NCBI GenBank assembly: GCA_947488605.1
Contig: CANKZJ010000001.1
Location: forward strand, 62,001-126,000
Direction of reading: 5' to 3'
Source of the DNA: an uncultured Paracoccaceae bacterium
Lineage (GTDB): Bacteria; Pseudomonadota; Alphaproteobacteria; Rhodobacterales; Rhodobacteraceae
Length of the DNA stretch: 64,000 nt
Part shown: piece after piece, positions 19,859 through 27,379 of the stretch
Position numbering within the stretch: position 1 is the first letter of the stretch
How the letters are laid out: each line of letters starts with the position of its first letter
Position numbers and translations under genes: made by a program
Notes under the pieces: model-generated
The model's database searches: none
The model's input: the letters and a program-made list of their open reading frames with translations, nothing else
What the model was told of the DNA's origin: nothing

Positions 19859-19948
19859 GGAGAGGTGCCGGAGTGGTCGAACGGGGCGGTCTCGAAAACC
19901 GTTGTGGGTGCAAGCCTACCCAGGGTTCGAATCCCTGTCTCTCCGCCA
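19859..19948 (+). tRNA. tRNA-Ser (anticodon CGA)
   Basis: Cloverleaf with a 7-bp acceptor stem (GGAGAGG with TCTCTCC, last pair G-T), a long variable arm typical of serine tRNAs, T-loop GGTTCGAATCC, discriminator G and encoded CCA at 19946-19948. The anticodon loop CTCGAAA gives anticodon CGA at 19893-19895, reading UCG. Confidence 0.96.
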
Positions 19949-20009
19949 AATTGCAAATCGTCCACTAATTATTCGACCCAGCGGTGTGTGCTCTGACAAT
20001 CGCGTTGCT

Positions 20010-20531
20010 CTAAATTGGTCGGGCGCGGCTTTTGAGACCACGGCCACGCAACTGGCTCGGTCGCCGCGGCAGCACTTTTTCAGTGCGTTCGTAATCCGGC
20101 AATTCGCACTCGGGCTCATCTGCGAAGCTTTCGTCGTTGCTGCCGTGTGATACGACGGCCGCAATAAACGCGCGAACATCAAAAACACTGTCTTTTGCGA
20201 TCCGCCCGAGCGCTTTTTTTAACGCGCGGTTCGACAATGCAATGGTGAGCTGTTCGACCAACGCCCGCTGCATCGTCGCATCATCAAGGGAGTCGTCAGC
20301 CTCAAGATCGTACATATCGGCTAGTTTTGGTGCAAAACCGGCCTCTTCCAAAAAAAGGCGCACTATTGGCGGTGCGGACGCAACGGCGTCCGACGTCTGT
20401 TTGTGGCGAAAACGCGCAACCACCTTGTTGTGGCGGGCATGACCTTGATTGGTTTGACCATTCACAGACTTCAATCCAGCTGCAATGCTGTCATTGTCGA
20501 CGGAATAGATTTCAAAATCATAACGCAGCAC
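20010..20531 (-). CDS. Hypothetical protein
   Basis: A 173-residue protein of unrecognised family. The start is taken as GTG at 20529-20531, because an in-frame stop lies just upstream and no ATG is available near the N-terminus. The middle (about 65-115) is Leu/Ala/Asp-rich and predicted helical (MQRALVEQLTIALSNRALKKALG). The C-terminus is basic and low in complexity (LPRRPSQLRGRGLKSRARP). No signal peptide or membrane helix is seen. It may be a small DNA- or RNA-binding protein, but that is a guess. Confidence 0.5.
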   Translation of the reverse strand: MLRYDFEIYSVDNDSIAAGLKSVNGQTNQGHARHNKVVARFRHKQTSDAVASAPPIVRLFLEEAGFAPKLADMYDLEADDSLDDATMQRALVEQLTIALSNRALKKALGRIAKDSVFDVRAFIAAVVSHGSNDESFADEPECELPDYERTEKVLPRRPSQLRGRGLKSRARPI

Positions 20532-20868
20532 AAATTACACCGTAGTTTCCCAGCAAAAACTGACTATTTCTAACAACTTTAGGGGGGATGAGCAAAGTCT
20601 TTATCGGTACTGCACCAAACACCGCCTAAGGTTATGAGAATCCACAAGCTTATGGGTAGGGTTTAAGTCAAATCAACCGTTTCAACCTAACCGTGCAGCC
20701 GCCAGAAAAGAATCGTACAACGACTTATCCGCGAAATGCAGCATTCTTGATCGTTCGTTTTAGGGCGTGCAAAACAGCGTTGCCAAGCGAACGCCGGAGA
20801 GTGTTACACTGGCGGGCATCTGATGGAAAATCGCAGTCTTTGACGCGGGTATCGCCAAAATGGCTGGC
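20532..20868. other. Non-coding stretch, no gene recognised
   Basis: About 337 bases between the hypothetical protein and the Anbu gene. I see no convincing reading frame, RNA gene, strong hairpin or repeat. A 62-codon plus-strand frame here has no family signature or ribosome-binding site. It probably holds the promoter of the gene ending at 20010 and untranslated sequence after the Anbu operon. Confidence 0.5.
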
Positions 20869-21600
20869 TTATAGCTTATAGGCGGGCAGCTGCAGGAATG
20901 CATCCTTCAGCGCATCACCCCACCCTTGCGAGATTGCCTGATAAATCGGATCAGTGTCATCTATTCGCCGTGATGCACCTGTCTTGAAGCTGTCCGCATC
21001 ATATACCTGAAGGTCGAAGGGTAAGCCCACGGAAAGGTTTGATTTTACCGTTGAATCAAATGATACCAGAAGCAACTTAATCGCATCTTCAAAGCTCATT
21101 TCTGGATCATAAGCGCGCACAAGGATCGGCTTGCCGTACTTCGTCTCACCGATTTGAAAAAACGGTGTATCATCAGTGATCTCAATGAAGTTGCCTTGCG
21201 GATAAATCAAAAAAACCGTGGGCTTTCCGCCCTTGATTTGCCCACCAACGATGACGGAAGCTGAAAATTGCGCTTGTTTCAGTTGTCCATCGCTTGTCGT
21301 GTCATCAATGACCTCGCGCAACGTTGCACCAACCAGGCGCGCCACCTGAAACATCGTCTTTTCTTGTAGAATGCTGGGGTCACGTTCTTCAACAGCCTTT
21401 GAGCGTTCCTCAAGCAAGCTGATCATGGATTGCGTGGTCGCGAGATTGCCCGCAGTCATTACAGTGATCATCCGCTCACCGGGTACTTCCCAGGTGAACA
21501 TCTTCTTGCTGACCGCAAAGTTATCGACCCCTGCACTTGTGCGGGTGTCGGACATGAAAACGAGGCCGTGATTGAGTTTAAGACCAATGCAATAGGTCAT
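20869..21600 (-). CDS. Anbu proteasome-like peptidase (HslV-related)
   Basis: A 243-residue protein of the Anbu group, an ancestral-type relative of HslV and proteasome beta subunits. After removal of the start Met, Thr1 would be exposed (TYCIGLKLNHGLVF), with Asp17 (SDTRTSAGVDN) and a lysine near 31-32 (VSKKMF), the Ntn-hydrolase set. The ATG at 21600 was chosen over the one at 21606 because it places Thr directly after Met. Anbu proteins assemble into open spiral rings and no ATPase partner is known. It ends a four-gene run with a transglutaminase-like protein, an alpha-E protein and an ATP-grasp ligase, the standard neighbourhood. Its substrate is not known. Confidence 0.92.
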   Translation of the reverse strand: MTYCIGLKLNHGLVFMSDTRTSAGVDNFAVSKKMFTWEVPGERMITVMTAGNLATTQSMISLLEERSKAVEERDPSILQEKTMFQVARLVGATLREVIDDTTSDGQLKQAQFSASVIVGGQIKGGKPTVFLIYPQGNFIEITDDTPFFQIGETKYGKPILVRAYDPEMSFEDAIKLLLVSFDSTVKSNLSVGLPFDLQVYDADSFKTGASRRIDDTDPIYQAISQGWGDALKDAFLQLPAYKL

Positions 21601-21633
21601 GGGCATTTACCTGCAGATATTATGTGACCCTGC

Positions 21634-22431
21634 TTACTGCTGAACCTGTAGGGATACAATCATCTGCTCGACAGCGTCTCCCATCCGCAGCCCTTCCGTT
21701 GGGGCAGCGTCGCGCGCGTCCCGACCCACGGCAATGCGCACGTATTTTTCATCCGGGCTCACACCGTTGGATACATCAAAGCCAACCCAGCCGAGCCCGT
21801 TCACATGTGCTTCGGCCCAGGCATGCGTGGCCTCTTGGTCAATCTGATCGTTGATCATCAAGTAACCGCTGACATACCGTGCTGGTATACCTTGTGATCG
21901 TGCGGCAGCGATAAAGATTTGCGCGTGATCCTGACAGACGCCTGCCCCGACTTTAAGCGCGTCTTCTGCCAGTGTCTGACTGTTGGTTTTGCCCGTCTGG
22001 TAAGGTACGGCCGCCAAAATTCGTTCTGACAATGCGTGAAGGCTGGAAATTTGGTCTGTTTGCTGCGCCGTACCCTCTGCCAGCGCCAAGATACCTTTTC
22101 CAGCGGCAGTCGCATCAGTTTCTTGCTGAAAATGCCAAAGTGGCGCGCGGCCATAGATCTTGCCCAAAACGCCAGACGCGTCATTGGTCTGCACCGTGCC
22201 ACTGGCGGTAATCGTCACTTTTGTTGCACCCACATCCACATTTAAAAGATCAACGTGGTTGCCATAGTGATCGGTATATTGCGTCTCAATCTTGCCACCT
22301 GTGATTGCGATATCCCAATCAAGAATATCTTGAACTGCGATCCTTTGTGGCCGCAGACGTACCTTTTGAAGCGCATAATCAACGGGTTGATCATATTTAT
22401 AAGTCGTTGTGTGGCTGATCTGTAGCTGCAT
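21634..22431 (-). CDS. Transglutaminase-like cysteine peptidase of the Anbu cluster
   Basis: A 265-residue protein. It has an N-terminal beta domain of bacterial transglutaminase-like proteins (LQISHTTTYKYDQPVDYA) and a papain-like core with Cys166 (GAGVCQDHAQIF), His203 (ATHAWAEAHV) and Asp219 (WVGFDVSNG). No signal peptide is present, so it acts in the cytoplasm. Members of this group are predicted to hydrolyse or transfer peptide or isopeptide bonds; activity is unproven. The start overlaps the alpha-E stop as TAATG. The C-terminus (VSLQVQQ) is normal. Confidence 0.9.
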   Translation of the reverse strand: MQLQISHTTTYKYDQPVDYALQKVRLRPQRIAVQDILDWDIAITGGKIETQYTDHYGNHVDLLNVDVGATKVTITASGTVQTNDASGVLGKIYGRAPLWHFQQETDATAAGKGILALAEGTAQQTDQISSLHALSERILAAVPYQTGKTNSQTLAEDALKVGAGVCQDHAQIFIAAARSQGIPARYVSGYLMINDQIDQEATHAWAEAHVNGLGWVGFDVSNGVSPDEKYVRIAVGRDARDAAPTEGLRMGDAVEQMIVSLQVQQ

Positions 22432-23372
22432 TAACTGTTAAACCTGTAATCTTGCTCGATCTGAAGACCGATGCGCAAATTCTCATCGATGACGCTGATC
22501 AGGAACTCGTGCAGCCCTTCTTCGAAAATCGATCCTATATCGCGATCTTTCAGCCGCGCACAGAGCTTTTGCGCCATAAGCAGTGATGGCTTTGGCTCTT
22601 TGTCGTCCATTCCCAGATAGCCAAGGTTATCGACAATTTTGCCCGCACAGAACCGCAGTGACCGCGGCATCCGACCATCGAGGATCAAGAAATTGGCAAT
22701 CGCCGGAGCGGAAAAGTCTCCCTCAACCACCCAGCGAAAGGACCGATGCGCAGACACAGAGCGCAGAATGGTTTCCCATTGCACATTATCCAAGCGGCTG
22801 CCAACAAAAGACGGCGCTGGCAGAAGCGAATAGTATTTGACGTCAATGATCCGCGACGTGCTGTCCATACGTTCAACAAACGTGCCTAATCGGCAAAAAT
22901 CGTAAATGTCATTGCGCAACATGGTGCCATGCAAAGCGCCGCGCACAACAGCAGATTGTGCCCGGATTGTTGCCAATGCTGCGGGAAGTTCTGTCTGCGG
23001 AATTGGATCTTTAAGAAGCTCGGTAAGGACCATCCACGTCTCATTGACGCTTGTCCACACTTCGGTGGTCAATCCAGTCCGCACAAGCCGCGCATTGTCC
23101 CTTGCAGCCTTGATAACAGACAAGACCGAGCTTGGGTTATCCGTATCCTGCAACAAGAAATAAACAACGGATTCGCTGTCATATCTGTCATACTTGGCTT
23201 TGTAGCCCGCCTGCGACGCGGATGTAATGATGACAGATTTCCACTCGGCCTCCGCCCCTGTCGAGCGGGTTAACGCAATCCGAAATCCGGCTTCGATTAA
23301 ACGTGCCGTATTCTCGGCCCGTTCAAGCGAGCGGAACATCCAATAAAGACCACCTGCGGTTTTTCCCAGCAT
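22431..23372 (-). CDS. Alpha-E domain protein (DUF403)
   Basis: A 313-residue all-helical protein that begins MLGKTAGGLYWMFRSLERAENTARL, the diagnostic start of the alpha-E family. The family has conserved charged residues in helices but no known enzyme activity, and is nearly always encoded with the ATP-grasp protein; it is thought to assist or form a complex with it. A GGAAG site precedes the ATG, which lies 1 nt after the ATP-grasp stop. Confidence 0.93.
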   Translation of the reverse strand: MLGKTAGGLYWMFRSLERAENTARLIEAGFRIALTRSTGAEAEWKSVIITSASQAGYKAKYDRYDSESVVYFLLQDTDNPSSVLSVIKAARDNARLVRTGLTTEVWTSVNETWMVLTELLKDPIPQTELPAALATIRAQSAVVRGALHGTMLRNDIYDFCRLGTFVERMDSTSRIIDVKYYSLLPAPSFVGSRLDNVQWETILRSVSAHRSFRWVVEGDFSAPAIANFLILDGRMPRSLRFCAGKIVDNLGYLGMDDKEPKPSLLMAQKLCARLKDRDIGSIFEEGLHEFLISVIDENLRIGLQIEQDYRFNS

Positions 23373-23373
23373 C

Positions 23374-24798
23374 TTAGTCTTCCAATATCCAAGTGTCTTT
23401 TGTACCGCCGCCTTGGCTCGAATTCACCACAAGGCTGCCTTCGGTCAGGGCCACACGGGTTAGGCCACCCGGGGTGATATTCACACCATTGGGAGACATC
23501 AGCGCAAAGGGGCGTAGGTCAACATGACGTGGAGCAAGCCCGGATTCCGTAAAGATCGGCACGGTTGAGAGCGAAAGCGTCGGCTGCGCGATGTAGTTGG
23601 CAGCGTTAGCTTTCAGCTTGGCTGCAAAGTCTGCCAGTTCTTTTTTGCTGGCAGCAGGCCCGACAAGCATGCCGTACCCACCCGAACCATGCACCTCTTT
23701 GACGACAAGGTCCGCAAGGTTATCAAGAACATAAGACAGCATCTCAGGCTCTGAGCACCGATAGGTTTCAACGTTCTTGAGAATGGCCGCTTCGCCAGTG
23801 TAAAACTGAATAATATCAGGTATATAGCTATATATCGCCTTATCATCTGCGATGCCCGTACCCGGTGCGTTCGCAATCGTGATATTGCCTGCGCGGTACA
23901 CATCCATGATCCCCGGTACGCCCAGCATGGACGTCGGATTAAAGGTCAATGGATCAAGAAAATCATCGTCAACACGGCGATAAAGCACATCAATACGCTT
24001 ATACCCACGCGTTGTGCGCATCGCGATATGGCCGTCAACGACGCGCAGATCATGGCCTTCGACCAATTCAACGCCCATCTGGTCGGCCAGAAAGCTGTGT
24101 TCATAATATGCAGAATTGTGAATGCCGGGCGTTAGAACCGCCACGCAAGGACGCCCATCGCACCCCTGAGGCGCACAAGCGGCGAGCGAGCGTCGCAGGC
24201 TTTTGGGGTAGTCGCTGACAGGCTCTACTTTGATTTTGCTGAAAAGTTCCGGGAACATTTGCAGCATCGTTTCGCGGTTTTCCAGCATATAGCTGACACC
24301 AGACGGCGTGCGCGCGTTGTCTTCCAACACGTAGAATTCGTCTTGGCCCGTCCGCACAATATCCGTGCCTACGATATGGGTGTAGATATCGCCGGGGGGG
24401 CTAAACCCAATCATCTGCGGCAAGAACGCTTCGTTGTTTGCAATCAGTTCAATTGGTACGACGCCCGCGCGCAGGATTTCCTGCCGATTGTAAATGTCGT
24501 GCAAGAACGCATTGATCGCCCGTACACGTTGATCGATGCCTTTGGACAGTTTCGCCCATTCACGATTGGAGATGATGCGCGGGACCAGATCGAAAGGGAT
24601 CAACCGCTCTTCTGCGTCCGACTGCCCGTAAACGTTGAACGTAATGCCAGTCCTGCGAAAGAAGGCTTCAGCTTCTTGGGCTTTATTGGCAAGCCGCGTG
24701 TTGTTTTGTCCTGCAAACCATGCGTGATAGGCTTCGTATGGTGGTCGCGCGCCATCGTCAGACAGCATCTCATCAAAAAACGTCATGTTATTGGTCAT
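23374..24798 (-). CDS. Circularly permuted ATP-grasp peptide ligase (type 2)
   Basis: A 474-residue protein of the circularly permuted ATP-grasp class, predicted to form amide bonds between a carboxylate and an amine using ATP. Family segments include YVLEDNARTPSGVSYMLENR, ADDKAIYSYIPDIIQFYTGE and the nucleotide-binding VVKEVHGSGGYGMLVGP; the end SQGGGTKDTWILED is typical. It is the first gene of the Anbu tetrad. The likely product is a small peptide or peptide tag, not identified. ATGs at 24798 and 24786 are both possible. Confidence 0.93.
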   Translation of the reverse strand: MTNNMTFFDEMLSDDGARPPYEAYHAWFAGQNNTRLANKAQEAEAFFRRTGITFNVYGQSDAEERLIPFDLVPRIISNREWAKLSKGIDQRVRAINAFLHDIYNRQEILRAGVVPIELIANNEAFLPQMIGFSPPGDIYTHIVGTDIVRTGQDEFYVLEDNARTPSGVSYMLENRETMLQMFPELFSKIKVEPVSDYPKSLRRSLAACAPQGCDGRPCVAVLTPGIHNSAYYEHSFLADQMGVELVEGHDLRVVDGHIAMRTTRGYKRIDVLYRRVDDDFLDPLTFNPTSMLGVPGIMDVYRAGNITIANAPGTGIADDKAIYSYIPDIIQFYTGEAAILKNVETYRCSEPEMLSYVLDNLADLVVKEVHGSGGYGMLVGPAASKKELADFAAKLKANAANYIAQPTLSLSTVPIFTESGLAPRHVDLRPFALMSPNGVNITPGGLTRVALTEGSLVVNSSQGGGTKDTWILED

Positions 24799-24901
24799 TT
24801 AGTTAACCTACAGGAAACGCTGCTGACCGCAACGCGATCGCTGTTTGGCATGATGCATCGCTGCAATCCGCCTCAAAAGTGGACATTTTTGTCGCAGATG
24901 C

Positions 24902-26221
24902 TTAGCGCGCAAGCACAAGCTCGGCTTTCAGACCGCCAAGGCTCTCGCTTTTGCCAAGCCTCAGCACGCCACCGTGCGTGCGCGCAATATCCGCCACAAT
25001 TGACAGCCCCAGTCCCACACCACTTCCCATGTCTTGGTTGCGCGCGGGATCAAGGCGCACGAACGGGCTTAGCGCCTCATCGTAGCGCTCGGGTGGAATT
25101 CCGGGGCCGTCATCCTCCACCCAGAACCGCACGGCACGGTCTGTCACGCTGACCCCCACTTGCGCCTTGTTGCCGTAACGCAATGCGTTGCCGACTAGAT
25201 TGTCCAACGCACGTCTGATGGCCAAGGGGCGCAAACCAACCGGATCGGCGCTGCCATCAATTCCTGCCAACACGACCTGCTGCCCCATGCGTTTACAGTC
25301 TTCTAGCACGCCATGCACGATGTCGGCTGGAACTGTCGGTTCCAGACTATCGCCCGCATCGCTTCGTGCGAAATCAAGGAAAGCGTTCAACAACCGCTCC
25401 ATATCCTCGACGTCCTTTTCCAAAGGGGCTGCGTCCGCCGGGTCCAACAGCGACAACCCCAAACGTAGCCGGGTCAGCGGCGTGCGCAAATCATGGCTCA
25501 CACCCGACAGCATCATGGTGCGGCTTTGCGTCTGCCGTTCAAGTCGGTTGCGCATATCCAGGAAAGCCATACCCGCAGCACGTACTTCGACAGCACCGGT
25601 GGGTGTGAACGGCGTAATCCGACCCTTGCCATAGTCAGCAGCGGCCCGCGCCATGCGTTTGATCGGACGCAATTGATTGCGCAAGAACACGTAGGCGATT
25701 GCTGTCATTAATGCGCCCAAGACCACCATGATGACCAACAGCTGATGCGGATTTGACGCTGACACGCGCCTGCGGCTGAGGTCCATTTTCAGAGGACCAT
25801 GCCGTGTCTCAACCCACAAAACGACGCGGCGACGGTCCGCGAGAGACACAACAATCAAATCTTCAATACCAGCGCGCAGTGTCTCGGTGACCATTGATCC
25901 GGTCAGATCAACGAAGGGAATGACGTCTTCTGCGACCATGTCAGCGGAAGGGAGCTCCGTGACAATTTCCAGCGGCGCATCAATTTGTGCGATGGCTGCT
26001 CGCGCGGCTTGAAGGTCTGCGTTCTCATTTGCGGTATCAATCAAAAACCGCAGCTCAATATTCACGCCACTTGTCATTTGCCGGGTCACACCGTCAAAGT
26101 GTCGTTGAATAAATACAACCGAGACCAAAAGTTGCAGCAGCAAAACCGGCAAAATCAGGATCAGCGCCGCGCGCGCATAGATGCCGCGTGGCATATAGTT
26201 TTTGAGCCATCCAAAGAACAT
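24902..26221 (-). CDS. EnvZ-type sensor histidine kinase
   Basis: A 439-residue inner-membrane kinase. TM1 lies at about 17-37, a periplasmic sensor domain at about 38-160, and TM2 at about 161-180. A HAMP region is followed by the H-box with phosphoacceptor His243 (SGVSHDLRTPLTRLRL), then the N-box (NLVGNALRYG), G1 (EDDGPGIPPERYDE) and G2 (GSGVGLGLSIV). The layout and RTPLTRLRL match EnvZ/OmpR-type kinases. No response regulator is adjacent; the partner must lie elsewhere. It is 103 nt upstream of the Anbu-cluster genes on the same strand, so read-through is possible. Confidence 0.9.
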   Translation of the reverse strand: MFFGWLKNYMPRGIYARAALILILPVLLLQLLVSVVFIQRHFDGVTRQMTSGVNIELRFLIDTANENADLQAARAAIAQIDAPLEIVTELPSADMVAEDVIPFVDLTGSMVTETLRAGIEDLIVVSLADRRRVVLWVETRHGPLKMDLSRRRVSASNPHQLLVIMVVLGALMTAIAYVFLRNQLRPIKRMARAAADYGKGRITPFTPTGAVEVRAAGMAFLDMRNRLERQTQSRTMMLSGVSHDLRTPLTRLRLGLSLLDPADAAPLEKDVEDMERLLNAFLDFARSDAGDSLEPTVPADIVHGVLEDCKRMGQQVVLAGIDGSADPVGLRPLAIRRALDNLVGNALRYGNKAQVGVSVTDRAVRFWVEDDGPGIPPERYDEALSPFVRLDPARNQDMGSGVGLGLSIVADIARTHGGVLRLGKSESLGGLKAELVLAR

Positions 26222-26238
26222 GAACCCACGCTAGCGGG

Positions 26239-27183
26239 ATGGGTCCAAAACGGAAAGCGCCGATCGTTATGACAGATGAAGAATTCAACCCGGTGCCGGG
26301 TCAGCCGCTCATACTGCGGCCGAATTTGGCCTTGCTGCTGGCGCCGAACCCTTCGCCGATGACATATCTTGGTACAAACACGTACCTGCTAGGCATTGAT
26401 GAGGTTGTGGTCATTGATCCAGGTCCCGCTGATGCGACCCATCTTGATGCCCTGCGCTCAGCTATAGGCGGACGCGCTGTGACGCATATCCTTCTCACCC
26501 ACAGTCATCTTGATCACTCCCCTCTCGCTCGACCGCTGGCAGATATGACAGGTGCAGACATATACGCCTTTGGGCCAAGTGATGCGGGCCGCAGCGCGAT
26601 GATGACGCAGCTTGCCAGTGAGGGGCTCACTGGCGGCGGCGAAGGCATTGATCAAACGTTCACCCCCGACCAACGCCTCACAGATGGACAGGTCATCTCG
26701 GGGACATTTGGTCAGATTACGGCGCTGCACACACCCGGGCATATCGGCAATCATCTGTGCTTCAAATGGGGTGACGCCGTCTTTACGGGTGATCATGTGA
26801 TGGGTTGGGCCAGTTCGCTTGTATCGCCGCCTGATGGTGATTTGACCGACTTTATGGCCTCCTGTGAGAAGTTACAGGCAATCCCTACAAAGACGTACTA
26901 TCCGGGGCACGGTGCGCCAATCTTGAACCCGGATGGACGGCTTGCGTGGTTGATCGCACATCGTAAATCACGCGAAGCACAGATTCTTGACGCTATCGCC
27001 ACCACATCAATGACACCGCGCGACATCACGTTGGCCGTCTATGATGACGTACCGAATGCCCTACTACCTGCTGCAGAACGAAACGTTTTTGCTCATCTAA
27101 TCGACCTGCATGGGCGGGGCTTGGTGACAGTGCAGCCGCAACTTTCAGCCACTGCAACATTCACGCGGCAACCGCTGGGATAA
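26239..27183 (+). CDS. MBL-fold metallohydrolase (LACTB2-like)
   Basis: A 314-residue metallo-beta-lactamase-fold hydrolase. Metal motifs are THSHLDHSP (about 87-95), HTPGHIGNH, FTGDHVMGW and YPGHGAP. A C-terminal helical region (about 235-300) resembles the winged-helix tail of LACTB2-like proteins, which include RNA endonucleases and other hydrolases. The substrate is not evident. An ATG at 26269 is an alternative start; both lack a strong ribosome-binding site. It diverges from the histidine kinase with almost no gap. Confidence 0.88.
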   Translation: MGPKRKAPIVMTDEEFNPVPGQPLILRPNLALLLAPNPSPMTYLGTNTYLLGIDEVVVIDPGPADATHLDALRSAIGGRAVTHILLTHSHLDHSPLARPLADMTGADIYAFGPSDAGRSAMMTQLASEGLTGGGEGIDQTFTPDQRLTDGQVISGTFGQITALHTPGHIGNHLCFKWGDAVFTGDHVMGWASSLVSPPDGDLTDFMASCEKLQAIPTKTYYPGHGAPILNPDGRLAWLIAHRKSREAQILDAIATTSMTPRDITLAVYDDVPNALLPAAERNVFAHLIDLHGRGLVTVQPQLSATATFTRQPLG

Positions 27184-27262
27184 CAGCCCAAATAAGTTTC
27201 GCACAAACAAGTCAAATCCCTCTAGACGTCACGGAATCGCATTGCTATAGGGGCTGCAGTGT

Positions 27263-27337
27263 TCCGGCGTAGCTCAGCGGTAGAGCAGTTGACTGTTAAT
27301 CAATTTGTCGTAGGTTCGATCCCTACCGCCGGAGCCA
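27263..27337 (+). tRNA. tRNA-Asn (anticodon GTT)
   Basis: A 7-bp acceptor stem (TCCGGCG with CGCCGGA), D-arm AGCTCAGCGGTAGAGC, anticodon loop CTGTTAA with GTT at 27295-27297, T-loop GGTTCGATCCC, discriminator G and encoded CCA at 27335-27337. All arms are complete. Confidence 0.97.
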
Positions 27338-27379
27338 ACTTTACCCAAAGTTTAGCTACAAAACCCATCAAGTTCCGCA

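Noticed and set aside
20693..20881. 62-codon plus-strand frame in the non-coding gap
   Set aside because: No ribosome-binding site, odd composition, and it overlaps the end of the Anbu gene on the other strand.
24259..25152. 297-codon plus-strand open frame
   Set aside because: Antisense to the ATP-grasp gene and the kinase 3' end, both with complete conserved motifs; no ribosome-binding site or recognisable domain.
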